DNA of 47,881 bases, from NCBI GenBank assembly GCA_030041135.1, contig JASHOL010000302.1:1-47881 (forward strand), written 5' to 3'. Positions 17,645-26,331 of the stretch are shown in pieces. A program made the translations under genes and the position numbers. The notes beneath the pieces are model-generated. The model did not search any database and had not been told where the DNA came from. It was given only the letters and a program-made list of their open reading frames with translations. The stretch is from Streptosporangiaceae bacterium (lineage in GTDB: Bacteria; Actinomycetota; Actinomycetes; Streptosporangiales; Streptosporangiaceae). Positions within the stretch are counted from its first letter, which is position 1; every line of letters starts with the position of its first letter.

Positions 17645-17902
17645 TCACTTATTCGCCTCCGCCTGCAGTGCCAGCAGGCCGGTCAGGTCGACGCAGTTCA
17701 AGCCCCGGACCCGGGAGATGACCATGAGGACGCTGGTGCAGGTGCGGCAGCGGACGACAGTGCCCGGCGCGCGCAGGTACACCGTCGTCTCGGCGACAGG
17801 GCGAACCGCGCCGCAGGTAGCGCAGGTTGCCAGCGCGCTGGTCATGTCGGCGGCGAAGACCTCCAGGAGCAGGCCGCCGATGGCGTTGCCGTCCAGTGCC
17901 AT
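17645..17902 (-). CDS. DUF6510 small zinc-ribbon protein
   Basis: 85 residues starting MALDGNAIGGLLLEVFAADM, a DUF6510 signature. Two cysteine pairs (CATCGAVRP and CRTCTSVLM) form a likely zinc ribbon. The start overlaps the upstream gene's stop as TGATG (17900-17904), showing coupled translation with the FAD reductase. DUF6510 proteins often sit with SUOX-like oxidoreductases and ferredoxin-reductase-like genes, as here, and may serve as an assembly or electron-transfer accessory; that role is inference. Confidence 0.88.
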   Translation of the reverse strand: MALDGNAIGGLLLEVFAADMTSALATCATCGAVRPVAETTVYLRAPGTVVRCRTCTSVLMVISRVRGLNCVDLTGLLALQAEANK

Positions 17903-18636
17903 CAGGCGCCTCCGAAACGCTCGGTCTTGACCCGGTTCTCGGGGTACTGGCGGGCGACGAGCAGGCCGGCGACCGCCTCGACGAAGGGCGTGGGTCCGCA
18001 GATGAAGGCCAGCGGGCGCTCGGCCGCTGGCCAGGCGATGCGGGCGAGCATGGCGTCGTCGACTCGGCCGGCGAATCCGCCCCAGGCCGGCGGCTGCCGG
18101 CGGGTGAGGGTGTAGCGGACCTCGGCGCTGCCGCGATACTGGTCCAGCTCCTGCCGGTAGATGACGTCCTCGAGGGAGCGCGAGGAGTAGAGCAGCCGGG
18201 CGGGCACGCTGCTGCCGCTGCGCTGGCGGTGCCGCAGGATGGCACGCAGCGGCACGACGCCCGAACCGCCGGCGACTAGCAGTAGCGGCCCGCCATCGTC
18301 GGGTCCCCAGGTGAACCAGGTCCCGATCGGCCCGCGTACCTCCATCTGATCGCCTGGGCGCAGCTCCTGGGTCAAGTAGGGCGAGACCTCGCCGTCGTCG
18401 AGTCGCTCGACCGTGATGGCGACCGGCTCCCCGTTGGCCGAGGCGATCGAGTAGGACCGTTCGGCCTGGTAGCCGTCGTCGGCCGTGAGCCGGACGTCCA
18501 GGTGCTGGCCCGCCTGGTGGCCGGGCCAGTCCGGCAGGTCCAGCCAGATTGTGCGGACCGAGCCGGTCTCGTCGGCGACGGCGGCGACGGTGGCGACTTG
18601 CCAGGTCAGTCGCCCGCGTACCGCTGTTCCTGCCAT
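17902..18636 (-). CDS. FAD-binding ferredoxin-NADP reductase-type oxidoreductase
   Basis: 244 residues from the ATG at 18636 (MAGTAVRGRLTWQVATV). The FAD domain has the RxYS motif (ERSYSIASANGEP) and the NAD(P) domain has LLLVAGGSGVVPLRAILRHR, then LLYSSRSLEDVIYRQEL and the C-terminal FICGPTPFVEAVAGLL. No 2Fe-2S cysteines are present, so it passes electrons from NAD(P)H through FAD to a partner, probably the SUOX-like enzyme encoded just upstream. The two genes overlap by 31 bases. The frame extends further upstream to 19272 but that part is a shadow of the SUOX-like gene. Confidence 0.92.
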   Translation of the reverse strand: MAGTAVRGRLTWQVATVAAVADETGSVRTIWLDLPDWPGHQAGQHLDVRLTADDGYQAERSYSIASANGEPVAITVERLDDGEVSPYLTQELRPGDQMEVRGPIGTWFTWGPDDGGPLLLVAGGSGVVPLRAILRHRQRSGSSVPARLLYSSRSLEDVIYRQELDQYRGSAEVRYTLTRRQPPAWGGFAGRVDDAMLARIAWPAAERPLAFICGPTPFVEAVAGLLVARQYPENRVKTERFGGA

Positions 18637-19217
18637 GGGTCCCCGTAGTTGTTGTAGCCGTAGTTCTCCCAGAAGCCGGGCTGGTCTTGATCGAGCAGTT
18701 CCAGGCCGCGAACCCACTTGGCGCTCTTCCAGAAGTACAGGTGCGGAACGAGCAGCCGCGCGGGCCCGCCGTGCTCGGGTGCCAGCGGCTGTCCTTCGTA
18801 GTCGAATGCCACCCACGCCTGCCCGCTGCGCACGTCGCGGACCGGCAGGTTGGTGGTGTAGCCGCCGTCGCTGAAGGCCAGCACGTACTGCGCGTCGTGC
18901 CCGACCTGGTCCAGCAGGTGGCTGACCGGGATGCCCCGCCATACCGTTCCCAGCTTCGACCAGCGGGTCACGCAGTGGATGTCGACCGTCACCGTCTCGG
19001 CCGGCAGGTCCATCAGCTCCGCCCAGGTCCATGACTTCAGCGTCCGGCCGGCCTGGCGGATCGAGAAGGTCCAGTCCTGCAGCGGCGTGTGCGGCGTCGG
19101 GCCGGCCGACAGCACGGGGAAGTCCGTCGTCGCGTGCTGCCCTGGCGGGAGCTTGCCGACATCGGCGTCCCCCGGCCGACTGCGACGGTGAAAGCCCCGT
19201 GAGACCGGGCTGGTCAT
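18606..19217 (-). CDS. sulfite-oxidase-like molybdopterin oxidoreductase
   Basis: 203 residues from the ATG at 19217 (MTSPVSRGFHRRSRPG). It has the short SUOX core: FPVLSAGPTPHTPLQDWTFS, then WTWAELMDLPAETVTVDIHC with the Mo-coordinating Cys in HCVTRWSKLGTVWRGI, and WVRGLELLDQDQPGFWENYG plus YNNYGDPW at the end. The dimerisation domain and twin-arginine signal of full sulfite oxidases are missing, so it is a cytoplasmic, minimal type. It is the first gene of a tight operon with the FAD reductase and DUF6510, and the strongest copy of the shared palindromic element lies 79 bases upstream. The substrate is not known. Confidence 0.92.
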   Translation of the reverse strand: MTSPVSRGFHRRSRPGDADVGKLPPGQHATTDFPVLSAGPTPHTPLQDWTFSIRQAGRTLKSWTWAELMDLPAETVTVDIHCVTRWSKLGTVWRGIPVSHLLDQVGHDAQYVLAFSDGGYTTNLPVRDVRSGQAWVAFDYEGQPLAPEHGGPARLLVPHLYFWKSAKWVRGLELLDQDQPGFWENYGYNNYGDPWQEQRYAGD

Positions 19218-19295
19218 GGCAGGTCGATCCCTTCGCGGCACGCGCATGCTGAGGCGATGCAGTGACGGCCACTATGAGGCGGCCAGCCGGACAGC

Positions 19296-19324
19296 GACAT
19301 CGTCAAGATGGCTAAATTTCAGCG
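19296..19324 (-). promoter_or_regulatory. copy 1 of shared dyad element upstream of the SUOX-like operon
   Basis: Holds CATC-N5-GATG within GACATCGTCAAGATGGC and then TAAATTTCAGCG. The same arrangement recurs at 28353-28380 at nearly the same distance from a gene start. No -35/-10 pair overlaps it with normal spacing; a -10-like CATAGT lies about 24 bases further towards the gene, so an activator site just above the promoter is the best reading. Confidence 0.55.
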
Positions 19325-19536
19325 CGCGAGGGTCCTGTTAGCGGATCTGACGATGTGGCTTGTGCCCCGATAGGCCGATCCTGACGTCAGATCATCAATC
19401 CGGAGGTGTGGAAGATTGTCGACGGCATCGCGAGACGGTGCGCTGGCCGGCAAGCCGCTGTTTGCTGCTGAGTCCCGCCGTTCGCAGGCAGATGGCTCGG
19501 GTCACGTCCCCGCCATTGCCGGAGGACTCAGCCGCC

Positions 19537-19752
19537 GTGTCTAAGACGGCCGCGCAATACGAGATCAGGGTGCGGGGCCATCTGGGCCAGGTGATGCGTA
19601 CTGCCTTCCCTGAAATGCAAGTTGACGTCGACGGTGATGACACGGTGCTGACTGGAGCGATGCCGGATCAGGCCGCTGTCTACGGAGTGCTCGCGGCGGT
19701 CGAGTCTTTGGGTCTGGAACTGCTAGAGGTGCGCCAGGTCGCGGCTGGCTGA
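19537..19752 (+). CDS. small conserved-looking protein of unknown function
   Basis: 71 residues from GTG 19537 with GGAGGA ten bases upstream; longer in-frame starts exist (19408, 19492), but sequence order begins at TAAQYEIRVRGHLGQV. The fold looks like a beta-alpha-beta ferredoxin-like domain (YEIRVRGHL, then TVLTGAMPDQAAVYGVLAAV, then LGLELLEVRQV). Similar short proteins occur in actinomycetes next to regulators and may bind a ligand or dimerise. It lies between the SUOX operon and the LuxR regulator, both of which are more than 70 bases away. Confidence 0.7.
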   Translation: MSKTAAQYEIRVRGHLGQVMRTAFPEMQVDVDGDDTVLTGAMPDQAAVYGVLAAVESLGLELLEVRQVAAG

Positions 19753-19936
19753 GATTCCGGCTGACCGGATGCAGGTTCACACGAATCGTGCGAGGCGCCG
19801 CCGTGCCGGTATCTAGCATGCTGGGACGATGGCGGAAAGCGTGCCCTGCCGTCACGGAGCGTCATGGGTTCATGCCGCGCAGGGCCAGCGGGGGCCCAGC
19901 CGGCTGGGAGATTCCTGGTCAGGCCGGCGTGGTGAA

Positions 19937-22774
19937 ATGACGACGGCCATCGCTAACGACATGCCGGGCCGGCGCATGAGCGTCAGGAGTGACCGTGCGC
20001 AGGACGGCCCTGCTGTGCTGCGTGGTCGTGACTGCGAGAGCGCCACGATCTGTGAACTCCTCAGACGGGCCGAGCGGGGATCCGCTGGCGTCGTGCTGGT
20101 GGAGGGAGAGCCCGGCATCGGGAAGTCGCGGCTCCTCCGGGATGGCTGCCAGCAGGCCGAGGACCGCGCATTCTCACTGCTCGCCGGGGCCGCGGACCCG
20201 CTGGCGCATGCAATCCCGCTGTTCACGCTCAGGGAAGCGCTGCGCGAGCCCCTCGCTGGTGACGATCCCGATCATTCTGCCCCGCCCGGCGCGGCTTATC
20301 AGCTTGCGCGGATGCGCAGCCGCCTGGAGCGGCACGCTGCGTCTGCTCCGCTGCTGATTTGTCTCGATGACCTGCACTGCGAGAGCGAGGGAACCCTTGC
20401 GGCACTGCGGTCGCTCCAGCGGGACCTGTGCGATCAACCCGTGGCTTGGCTGCTGGCCCGCTCCAGCACTGCCCGGGGTTGCGCCGATCAACTGTTCGCT
20501 CTGCTCGGGCGCGAAGGCGCCGTGAGGATCATGCTCAGTCGGCTGGACGAGGCGGCCGAGCAGATGATGCTCGCTGACGCGTTCGGCGCGCCTCCTGACG
20601 AAAAACTGGCTGCGCTGGCGGCGGGCTCGGCAGGGATTCCAGCACTGCTCGCCGAGCTCATCGGCAGCCTGCGCGAGATGGGCGCAGTTGAGGTACGCGA
20701 AGGCTGCGCTGTCCTGACCATTCCCAACCTGCCGCTTCAGTTCCGCGAGGTCGCTGGCCAGAGACTCGGGCAGGTCACCGGGCGGACCCGCCACCTCCTG
20801 CTGACGGCGGCCGTACTGGGCCCGGCGTTCCGGCTAGAGGACGCCGCGGACATGCTCGGCGAGCCTGCGGCCTCGCTCTTGCCGGCCATTGAGGAGGCAA
20901 TCGATGCCGCTCTGCTCACAGCCACGGACCACGGTTTCGCCTTCAGCAGTGAACTGCTGCGCAGTTCGGTCGCCGGACTAGTCCCTGCGCCGGCGCGCAG
21001 GACACTGCACCGCCAGTACGGCGAGATCCTGCTCCGCCGCGGGACATCCGCGACTGATGCTGCCAGTCACCTGCTGGATGGCGCGGACCCGGGCGACCCC
21101 GCGTCGCTGCCGGGCCTGGATCGTGCAGTGGCCCGGACGGTCCGGTCTGCTCCACAGGTGGCAGCTGATCTTGCTGTGCAGGCACTGAAGCTGACCCGGC
21201 CCGGTGATCCGCGTGCCCTGCCGCGGGCAGTGACAGCAGCCGAGGCGCTGTCCGCGGCCGGCCGGCTTGAGCAGGCTCAGGGCATTGCCGAGGCGACGCG
21301 CGCCAGGCCGCTGCCGACGGCAGCCGAGCACAGGCTGCGGTGCGTGATGTCCTGGATCCTGTGCACCCGCGGGCAGACGTGTGACGCCGCCGCCGAGGCG
21401 GCTGCAGTCCTCGGCGCCCGGCAGGTGCCGCGTGAAGTGCGGGCCCGTGCCCGGACCGCGAACCTGCAGGCCCTGAGCGGCGTACCGACCGGGCACGCAG
21501 ACGGCTCCGTGCCGGCGGGGCAGTCCGGCGAGGGTACTCCCGCCGGGCTCATCTTGCAGGCACGCCGCTGCTGGGACAGGGGGGAGGTCCGCGAGAGCCT
21601 ACGGCTGGCGCGTGAGGCGGCACGCGGCTCTGGCGTATCGCCTGACGCCCGCGACTCGCAGCCGCTCCTCGTCCTGGCGGCGACCCTCGTGGACATGCGC
21701 GAGCTGGACGACGCAGAGACCATCCTGGACGCCGCGGCGGCCTCCGACATTGGCAGCATTCCGGCCAGCTCGGCCGTGACGCTGTTGCGCGCGCGGGTGC
21801 ACCTGGCAGCGGGCAGGCTGGATGATGCCAGCGCAGAAGCTACCTCAGCCCTGGCCCGCGCCCGCGCAATCGGTGCCGTCTCGTACGTCGCGAGCGCCCG
21901 CAGCGTCCTCGCCCTCATCGAGCTGCGTCGCGGCCATGTTGAGGCGGCAGCGTCTCACATCAGCGGCCGGCCGCTCCGTGGCACGCACGCCGCGAGCATT
22001 TACGCACGGCCGGAGACCAGTCTCGCGGAGGCGCAGGTCTTGGAGGCAAGCGATGGTCCCGCGGCGGCACTCCGCGGCCTCGCTGACGTATGCGCCGGCC
22101 TTCCCGCTCTTCCCGGCCCGCTCCTGGCAGATCCGGCGCTGGCTGCGTGGGTCGTGCGCACATCCGTCGGGGCCGGAGATGCGAGGCTCGCGGCCGCGGC
22201 CGCCGACGCCGCCGCAAGCGTAGCCGCCGCTAACCCCGGATTCGCGGCGGCGTGCCCCGCCGCCGCGCATGCGCTGGGCCTGCTGCACCGTGATTCCGGT
22301 TCACTGGCCAGCGCAGCCGCCACGCACGCGGACCCATGGGCTAGGGCCTCGGCAGCCGAGGACCTGGGCGTTCTCCAGGAACGGCAGGGGAAACGGGACG
22401 AGGCCGTTGATGCCCTGACATCGGCGCTCTCCCGTTACAGGCAGCTAGGGGCACGCAGGGACGAGGCACGGGTCCGCTTGAGACTGCGCGAGCTGGGCAT
22501 CCGGCACCGCCACTGGACCATCAGGCCGGCCGGCGAAGGTGCCGGGGGCTGGCCCAGCCTGACCGGAACCGAGCAAGCCATCGCCTGCCTCGTAGCCGAG
22601 GGCCTGAACAACAACCAGATCGCGGCCCGCATGTATATCAGCACCCACACCGTCGCACATCATCTCCGTCAGGCCTTCCGCCGGCTCGCCATCACCTCGC
22701 GTGTCGAGCTTGCCCGCATCGTGGTAGAGCAGGCTCCGGGCGAGGTCTCCTCGCGCGCAGGACAGTCCGGCTGA
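19937..22774 (+). CDS. large LuxR-family ATPase regulator (LAL type)
   Basis: 945 residues if translated from ATG 19937; the frame runs back to 19829 and ATG 19976 is also possible. N-terminal AAA/STAND ATPase with Walker A (VLVEGEPGIGKSRLL) and Walker B (LLICLDDLHCES), a long helical, TPR-like middle rich in alanine, and a C-terminal LuxR helix-turn-helix (LTGTEQAIACLVAEGLNNNQ, then IAARMYISTHTVAHHLRQAF). Such regulators activate nearby biosynthetic or catabolic operons after ligand and ATP binding. It converges on another large LuxR regulator, with a 91-base gap that includes a hexanucleotide repeat. Confidence 0.9.
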   Translation: MTTAIANDMPGRRMSVRSDRAQDGPAVLRGRDCESATICELLRRAERGSAGVVLVEGEPGIGKSRLLRDGCQQAEDRAFSLLAGAADPLAHAIPLFTLREALREPLAGDDPDHSAPPGAAYQLARMRSRLERHAASAPLLICLDDLHCESEGTLAALRSLQRDLCDQPVAWLLARSSTARGCADQLFALLGREGAVRIMLSRLDEAAEQMMLADAFGAPPDEKLAALAAGSAGIPALLAELIGSLREMGAVEVREGCAVLTIPNLPLQFREVAGQRLGQVTGRTRHLLLTAAVLGPAFRLEDAADMLGEPAASLLPAIEEAIDAALLTATDHGFAFSSELLRSSVAGLVPAPARRTLHRQYGEILLRRGTSATDAASHLLDGADPGDPASLPGLDRAVARTVRSAPQVAADLAVQALKLTRPGDPRALPRAVTAAEALSAAGRLEQAQGIAEATRARPLPTAAEHRLRCVMSWILCTRGQTCDAAAEAAAVLGARQVPREVRARARTANLQALSGVPTGHADGSVPAGQSGEGTPAGLILQARRCWDRGEVRESLRLAREAARGSGVSPDARDSQPLLVLAATLVDMRELDDAETILDAAAASDIGSIPASSAVTLLRARVHLAAGRLDDASAEATSALARARAIGAVSYVASARSVLALIELRRGHVEAAASHISGRPLRGTHAASIYARPETSLAEAQVLEASDGPAAALRGLADVCAGLPALPGPLLADPALAAWVVRTSVGAGDARLAAAAADAAASVAAANPGFAAACPAAAHALGLLHRDSGSLASAAATHADPWARASAAEDLGVLQERQGKRDEAVDALTSALSRYRQLGARRDEARVRLRLRELGIRHRHWTIRPAGEGAGGWPSLTGTEQAIACLVAEGLNNNQIAARMYISTHTVAHHLRQAFRRLAITSRVELARIVVEQAPGEVSSRAGQSG

Positions 22775-22780
22775 GGAAGC

Positions 22781-22805
22781 CGCATCCGCATCCGCATCCG
22801 CATCC
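22781..22805. repeat. (CGCATC)4 hexanucleotide repeat
   Basis: Four perfect tandem units in the gap between the two convergent regulators. It is outside both frames, so unit changes would not shift either protein. Confidence 0.9.
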
Positions 22806-22865
22806 ATAGCTGGCGGTGACCGTGCCGGGTGGTCATCCCGGCGACGCCGTCCCTAGCTCTGCCGG

Positions 22866-25526
22866 TCAGGCTTGCCTGGCAGGTGCTGACGGTGCGAGCA
22901 GTCCGAGGCTGCGCGCGGCCGCGACAGCCTCCGTCCGGCTGTGTGCGCCGACTTTGGCATACAGAGCGCGCATATGCGTCTTGACCGTGTTAGTCGACAG
23001 GCACAGCTCAACGCCGATCTCCGGTGCCGACAGATGAGTCGGCAGATAGCGCAGAACGCGCATCTCGCTCGCGGTCAGTGCAGGCACCAGCAGGCGCGTG
23101 CCGGTGGCCGCCGAAGCCACAGTCCGCCGGGCCAGCTGGTCGAGAATCCGGGTGATGAAGACGGGATGTGCAGCCTGCTGACCGGCCCAGGTCTCGATCA
23201 GCTCACGGGCCGGAAGCATCAGGAACCACATGGCTATTCCGTCGGGCTCGGCAAGGGCAACGGCCCGCTCGAGCGAGCGCCCGGCCGCGGGCACGTCGCC
23301 GAGCGCGTAACTGGCGATTGCATCCAGCAGGAAGGCCGCAATGAGCCAGGAAGGCCAGCCGGTCCTGCCCTGGAGTTCCAGGACGGGTACCACGGCTGCG
23401 GCCGCGCCGTGCGGGTCGTGCTGGGCCAGCCGCAGCGCTGCAGTCGCGACGCGCATCTCATTGCGGCTGCGGTCGCGGTCGCTCAGGCCCGCCAGGATGT
23501 CCTCGGCGTCGGCCGTCTGGCCAAGTCGCGCGAGTGCATGCACCAGCCAGGCCCGCAGCGGGCGCGCCAGCGGGTGCAGGCCAGCAAGCTGCTCAGCCGC
23601 CCGGAACGCGGCGAGGGCGTCAGCGAGCCGGCCGCGGCCCATCTCAAGCTGACCGCGGACATACTGGCCGCCCATGGCCGCGGCGGGATTGGCTTCCCTG
23701 CGGAAAATGCGCTCGGCCCGGGCCACCCAGGCGTCCGCGTCGTCTACCCGTCCCTGCCACGCCATGGCGCCACCAAGCGTCATCGCGGCGAAGCCAGTAA
23801 ACAGGTCGTCGGTCCAGCCGTGCCGCTCGGCCAGGTCGATGGCCTGCCTGCTGAGTTCCTCCGCCCGCGGGAAGCACCTGTTGAGTTCCAGCTCCGCCCG
23901 GTACACCAGGGCCATGAGCTCGACGTAAGGCCGCCCGATACGGCGGCCAAGCGTGATAGCCAGGTCGAGATGCGGTTCGGCCAGGTCGATCCGGCCGGCC
24001 CAGGTCTCGGTGTCGCCGATCTCCGCCAGGGCGAACGCACGCAGTTCCTCACTCAGGCCGCGCCGGGTCGCTCCGGCGGCTGCCGACACTGCGGCCACCC
24101 GCTGCGCGTTGCTGGCCCGCGCTTGCTGGTCTCCGCTGCGGCCGGCATACAGCATCTGCACGACGCCGAGCAGGATCAGCGCCTGCTCGCGCCGGCCGTC
24201 CGGCACCCGTGCCAGGCCCCGCTCGGCTACCACCAGCAGATGTTCCGCGCCGGCCAGCGATCCCTGCACCAGCTCCCCGGCGGCGGCGACTGCCGCCAGC
24301 TCGGCATCGCCGGCGGCCGCGCTGGCCGGGAACGCGCTCGCCAGCGCGTGCACAGTCTGCTCCTGCCCGTCCAGGTACAGGCCCGGCCAGCTGTCAGCCA
24401 GCACGCGGGCCGCCATCTCCCAGTCACCTGCGGCCTGGGCATGCCGGACGGCCTCGACCGGATACCCGTGATCAGCCAGCCATCCGGCGGCACGCAGGTC
24501 CAGTACGCTCACCCGCTCAGGTTCCGTTCTTCGCAGCTCCAGCTGCAGCAGTTCGGCGAACAAGTGGTGATACCGGAACCAGGACCGTGCGGCGTCCAGT
24601 GAGACGACGAACGCGTTGGCTTCCTCCAGGTCCTGGAGCATCCGCTCGCCACCGCTCGACCCGGTCAGCAGGTCGGCCAGCTCTCCGCTGACGCGGTCCA
24701 GCCCGCTCGTGCACAGCAGCAGCTGCCGGACCTCCGCAGGCTGGCGTGCCAGTACCTCGGCCAGCAAGTACTCGGCCACGGTCCGCTCGGTACCGGAGAA
24801 CTCAGCTGCGAACCGGTCAGGATCGGCATGGCCGGTCAGTGACAGCGCCGCCATGCGCAGCCCAGCCGCCCAGCCCTCGGCCCGCTCGTGCAGCGTCGCC
24901 AGTGCGGTGGGGCTGAGCGTCACGCCTGCTGCCTGGAAAAGGCTGCTCGCCTCCTGCCGGGTGAACCGCAGATCGTCCGCCCTGAACTCGGTCAGCTCGC
25001 TCTCCAGGCGGAGCCGGTGCAAGCCCAGCCGGATGTCATGCCGGGTAGCTAGCACGATCCGCAGCTGCGGCGGAGCGCGCAGGGCAAGAAGCTCGACCTG
25101 CTTGCGGGTTTCCTCCGAGCGCAGTTCGTGGAGGTCATCGAGCACAAGCCACAGTCTTTGTTGCAGCGGTGCGAGGTCGGCGAGCAGCCGCTCGACGATT
25201 GCCCAGTCGTGCTGGTCGGGGGATGCGGTCACGTCGCGCAGGAGCCGGGATCCGGCCGCTGTTCGGCGCAGCGATGCCAGTACTGATAGCCAGAATCGCT
25301 GCGGATCGTGCTCGCCTCGCGTCACCTGCACGATTGCGGCGCAGTCGGTGAGGCTCGCCTGTTCGATCCAGGACGTGACCAGCATTGTCTTGCCGCTGCC
25401 TGCTGGCGCTGAGACGACAGTTACCCGAGCCGACCTGTCCAGCTTCTGCCACAAGGCCGTCCGCGGAACTGTTGCGGGACCTGCCTGCCGGCCGGCGGGC
25501 ACCATTGGGGTGTCTGCGGTGATCAT
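22866..25526 (-). CDS. MalT-like LuxR-family ATPase regulator
   Basis: 886 residues. The N-terminus carries the MalT/STAND P-loop (VTVVSAPAGSGKTMLVTSWI) and Walker B (RLWLVLDDLHELRSEE), followed by the winged-helix region (YLLAEVLARQPAEVRQLLL) and a long TPR-like array. The C-terminal LuxR domain is LTASEMRVLRYLPTHLSAPE then IGVELCLSTNTVKTHMRALY. MalT-type proteins are activated by a small ligand and ATP. The gene follows the peroxiredoxin-like gene by 52 bases on the same strand and may be co-transcribed. A long antisense frame (22941-24602) is only a shadow. Confidence 0.93.
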   Translation of the reverse strand: MITADTPMVPAGRQAGPATVPRTALWQKLDRSARVTVVSAPAGSGKTMLVTSWIEQASLTDCAAIVQVTRGEHDPQRFWLSVLASLRRTAAGSRLLRDVTASPDQHDWAIVERLLADLAPLQQRLWLVLDDLHELRSEETRKQVELLALRAPPQLRIVLATRHDIRLGLHRLRLESELTEFRADDLRFTRQEASSLFQAAGVTLSPTALATLHERAEGWAAGLRMAALSLTGHADPDRFAAEFSGTERTVAEYLLAEVLARQPAEVRQLLLCTSGLDRVSGELADLLTGSSGGERMLQDLEEANAFVVSLDAARSWFRYHHLFAELLQLELRRTEPERVSVLDLRAAGWLADHGYPVEAVRHAQAAGDWEMAARVLADSWPGLYLDGQEQTVHALASAFPASAAAGDAELAAVAAAGELVQGSLAGAEHLLVVAERGLARVPDGRREQALILLGVVQMLYAGRSGDQQARASNAQRVAAVSAAAGATRRGLSEELRAFALAEIGDTETWAGRIDLAEPHLDLAITLGRRIGRPYVELMALVYRAELELNRCFPRAEELSRQAIDLAERHGWTDDLFTGFAAMTLGGAMAWQGRVDDADAWVARAERIFRREANPAAAMGGQYVRGQLEMGRGRLADALAAFRAAEQLAGLHPLARPLRAWLVHALARLGQTADAEDILAGLSDRDRSRNEMRVATAALRLAQHDPHGAAAAVVPVLELQGRTGWPSWLIAAFLLDAIASYALGDVPAAGRSLERAVALAEPDGIAMWFLMLPARELIETWAGQQAAHPVFITRILDQLARRTVASAATGTRLLVPALTASEMRVLRYLPTHLSAPEIGVELCLSTNTVKTHMRALYAKVGAHSRTEAVAAARSLGLLAPSAPARQA

Positions 25527-25578
25527 CGCCGGCTGAGTCTTCGACGCGCGAACGGAATGATGGTGATGCGCCCGCTCT

Positions 25579-26232
25579 TCACTTGATCGTCTGGGAGAGG
25601 GCCTGCAGTACCTCAGCTGGCTCCGTGCGGGTCGTGTAGTCGGCGTGGACGTCGATCCAGCGGATCACGCCGTCGGCGTCGACGAGAACCACCGCAGGCA
25701 TCGGCAGGGTGGTGGTGCCGTCCGCGTTGACCTTGGTGAGGTCCAGGCCGAGCTGCAGCTGTGCGGCCCGCGCGCCGTCGCTGGGTGCTGTGAGGATGCC
25801 CAGCTGGCCGGCGATCTGGTTGGCCGGATCGGACAGGACCGTGAACGTCAGTTCCTTGGTCTCCTGAGTCGACAGTGACTCGTCCGGGGTCTGCGGGCTG
25901 ACAGCAATCAGCGGGATGCCGCGCTCTGCCAGCGCCGGAACCAGCTGGTTCTGATAAGCCCGCAGGGCAACGTTGCAGTACGGGCACCACCCGCCGCGGT
26001 AGAAGACAATGACACCTGGCCGGGACGCGAGGGCCTGTGCAAGGGTGGTGGGCTGCCCGGTCACGTCAAGGAGGCTTCCGTCCGGCATGCGGTCGCCGGG
26101 CCCTGCGGCAGGAGCCGCACCGCCTGCCGCGGCAAGCGCGCGTTGCTCCGCGGCGAACGCCTCAGCGATGTCGGAGGGCATCTGCCCGGCCGAAGCCCGG
26201 TGGTGCTCTGCTACCTGCTCCGCAATGGTCAT
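25579..26232 (-). CDS. peroxiredoxin-like (AhpC/TSA superfamily) protein
   Basis: 217 residues. An N-terminal helical region (about 1-45) precedes a thioredoxin-fold domain with the hallmark VIVFYRGGWCPYCNVALRAY, a CPYC pair, followed by IPLIAVSPQTPDESLST and a C-terminal PAVVLVDADGVIRWIDVHAD. This is the Prx-like2 group, commonly paired with a divergent TetR regulator, as here. Likely role: thiol-dependent reduction or detoxification of electrophiles. Probably cytoplasmic. Confidence 0.9.
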   Translation of the reverse strand: MTIAEQVAEHHRASAGQMPSDIAEAFAAEQRALAAAGGAAPAAGPGDRMPDGSLLDVTGQPTTLAQALASRPGVIVFYRGGWCPYCNVALRAYQNQLVPALAERGIPLIAVSPQTPDESLSTQETKELTFTVLSDPANQIAGQLGILTAPSDGARAAQLQLGLDLTKVNADGTTTLPMPAVVLVDADGVIRWIDVHADYTTRTEPAEVLQALSQTIK

Positions 26233-26295
26233 GGCATGGTCACCGTTACCTCTCGAGGCCGCTGGCTTGCGCGATCCAGAATCCCAGCCTCAAAG

Positions 26296-26324
26296 TGGAA
26301 TGTCGAATCCAGAAAAGCTAGAGT
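26296..26324 (+). promoter_or_regulatory. tetR promoter with overlapping inverted repeat
   Basis: A -10 box TAGAGT (26319-26324) ends seven bases before the ATG at 26332, which suggests a leaderless or near-leaderless message. Seventeen bases upstream lies TGGAAT at 26296-26301, and the same block forms an imperfect inverted repeat TGGAAT-N4-AATCCA (26296-26311). This is a likely TetR operator covering its own -35. Confidence 0.55.
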
Positions 26325-26331
26325 TGCCATC

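Noticed and set aside
22941-24602. 553-codon plus-strand frame opposite the MalT-like gene
   Set aside because: It is a shadow of the real minus-strand gene in GC-rich DNA; no motifs are present and the composition is rich in Arg, Gly and Gln without hydrophobic pattern.
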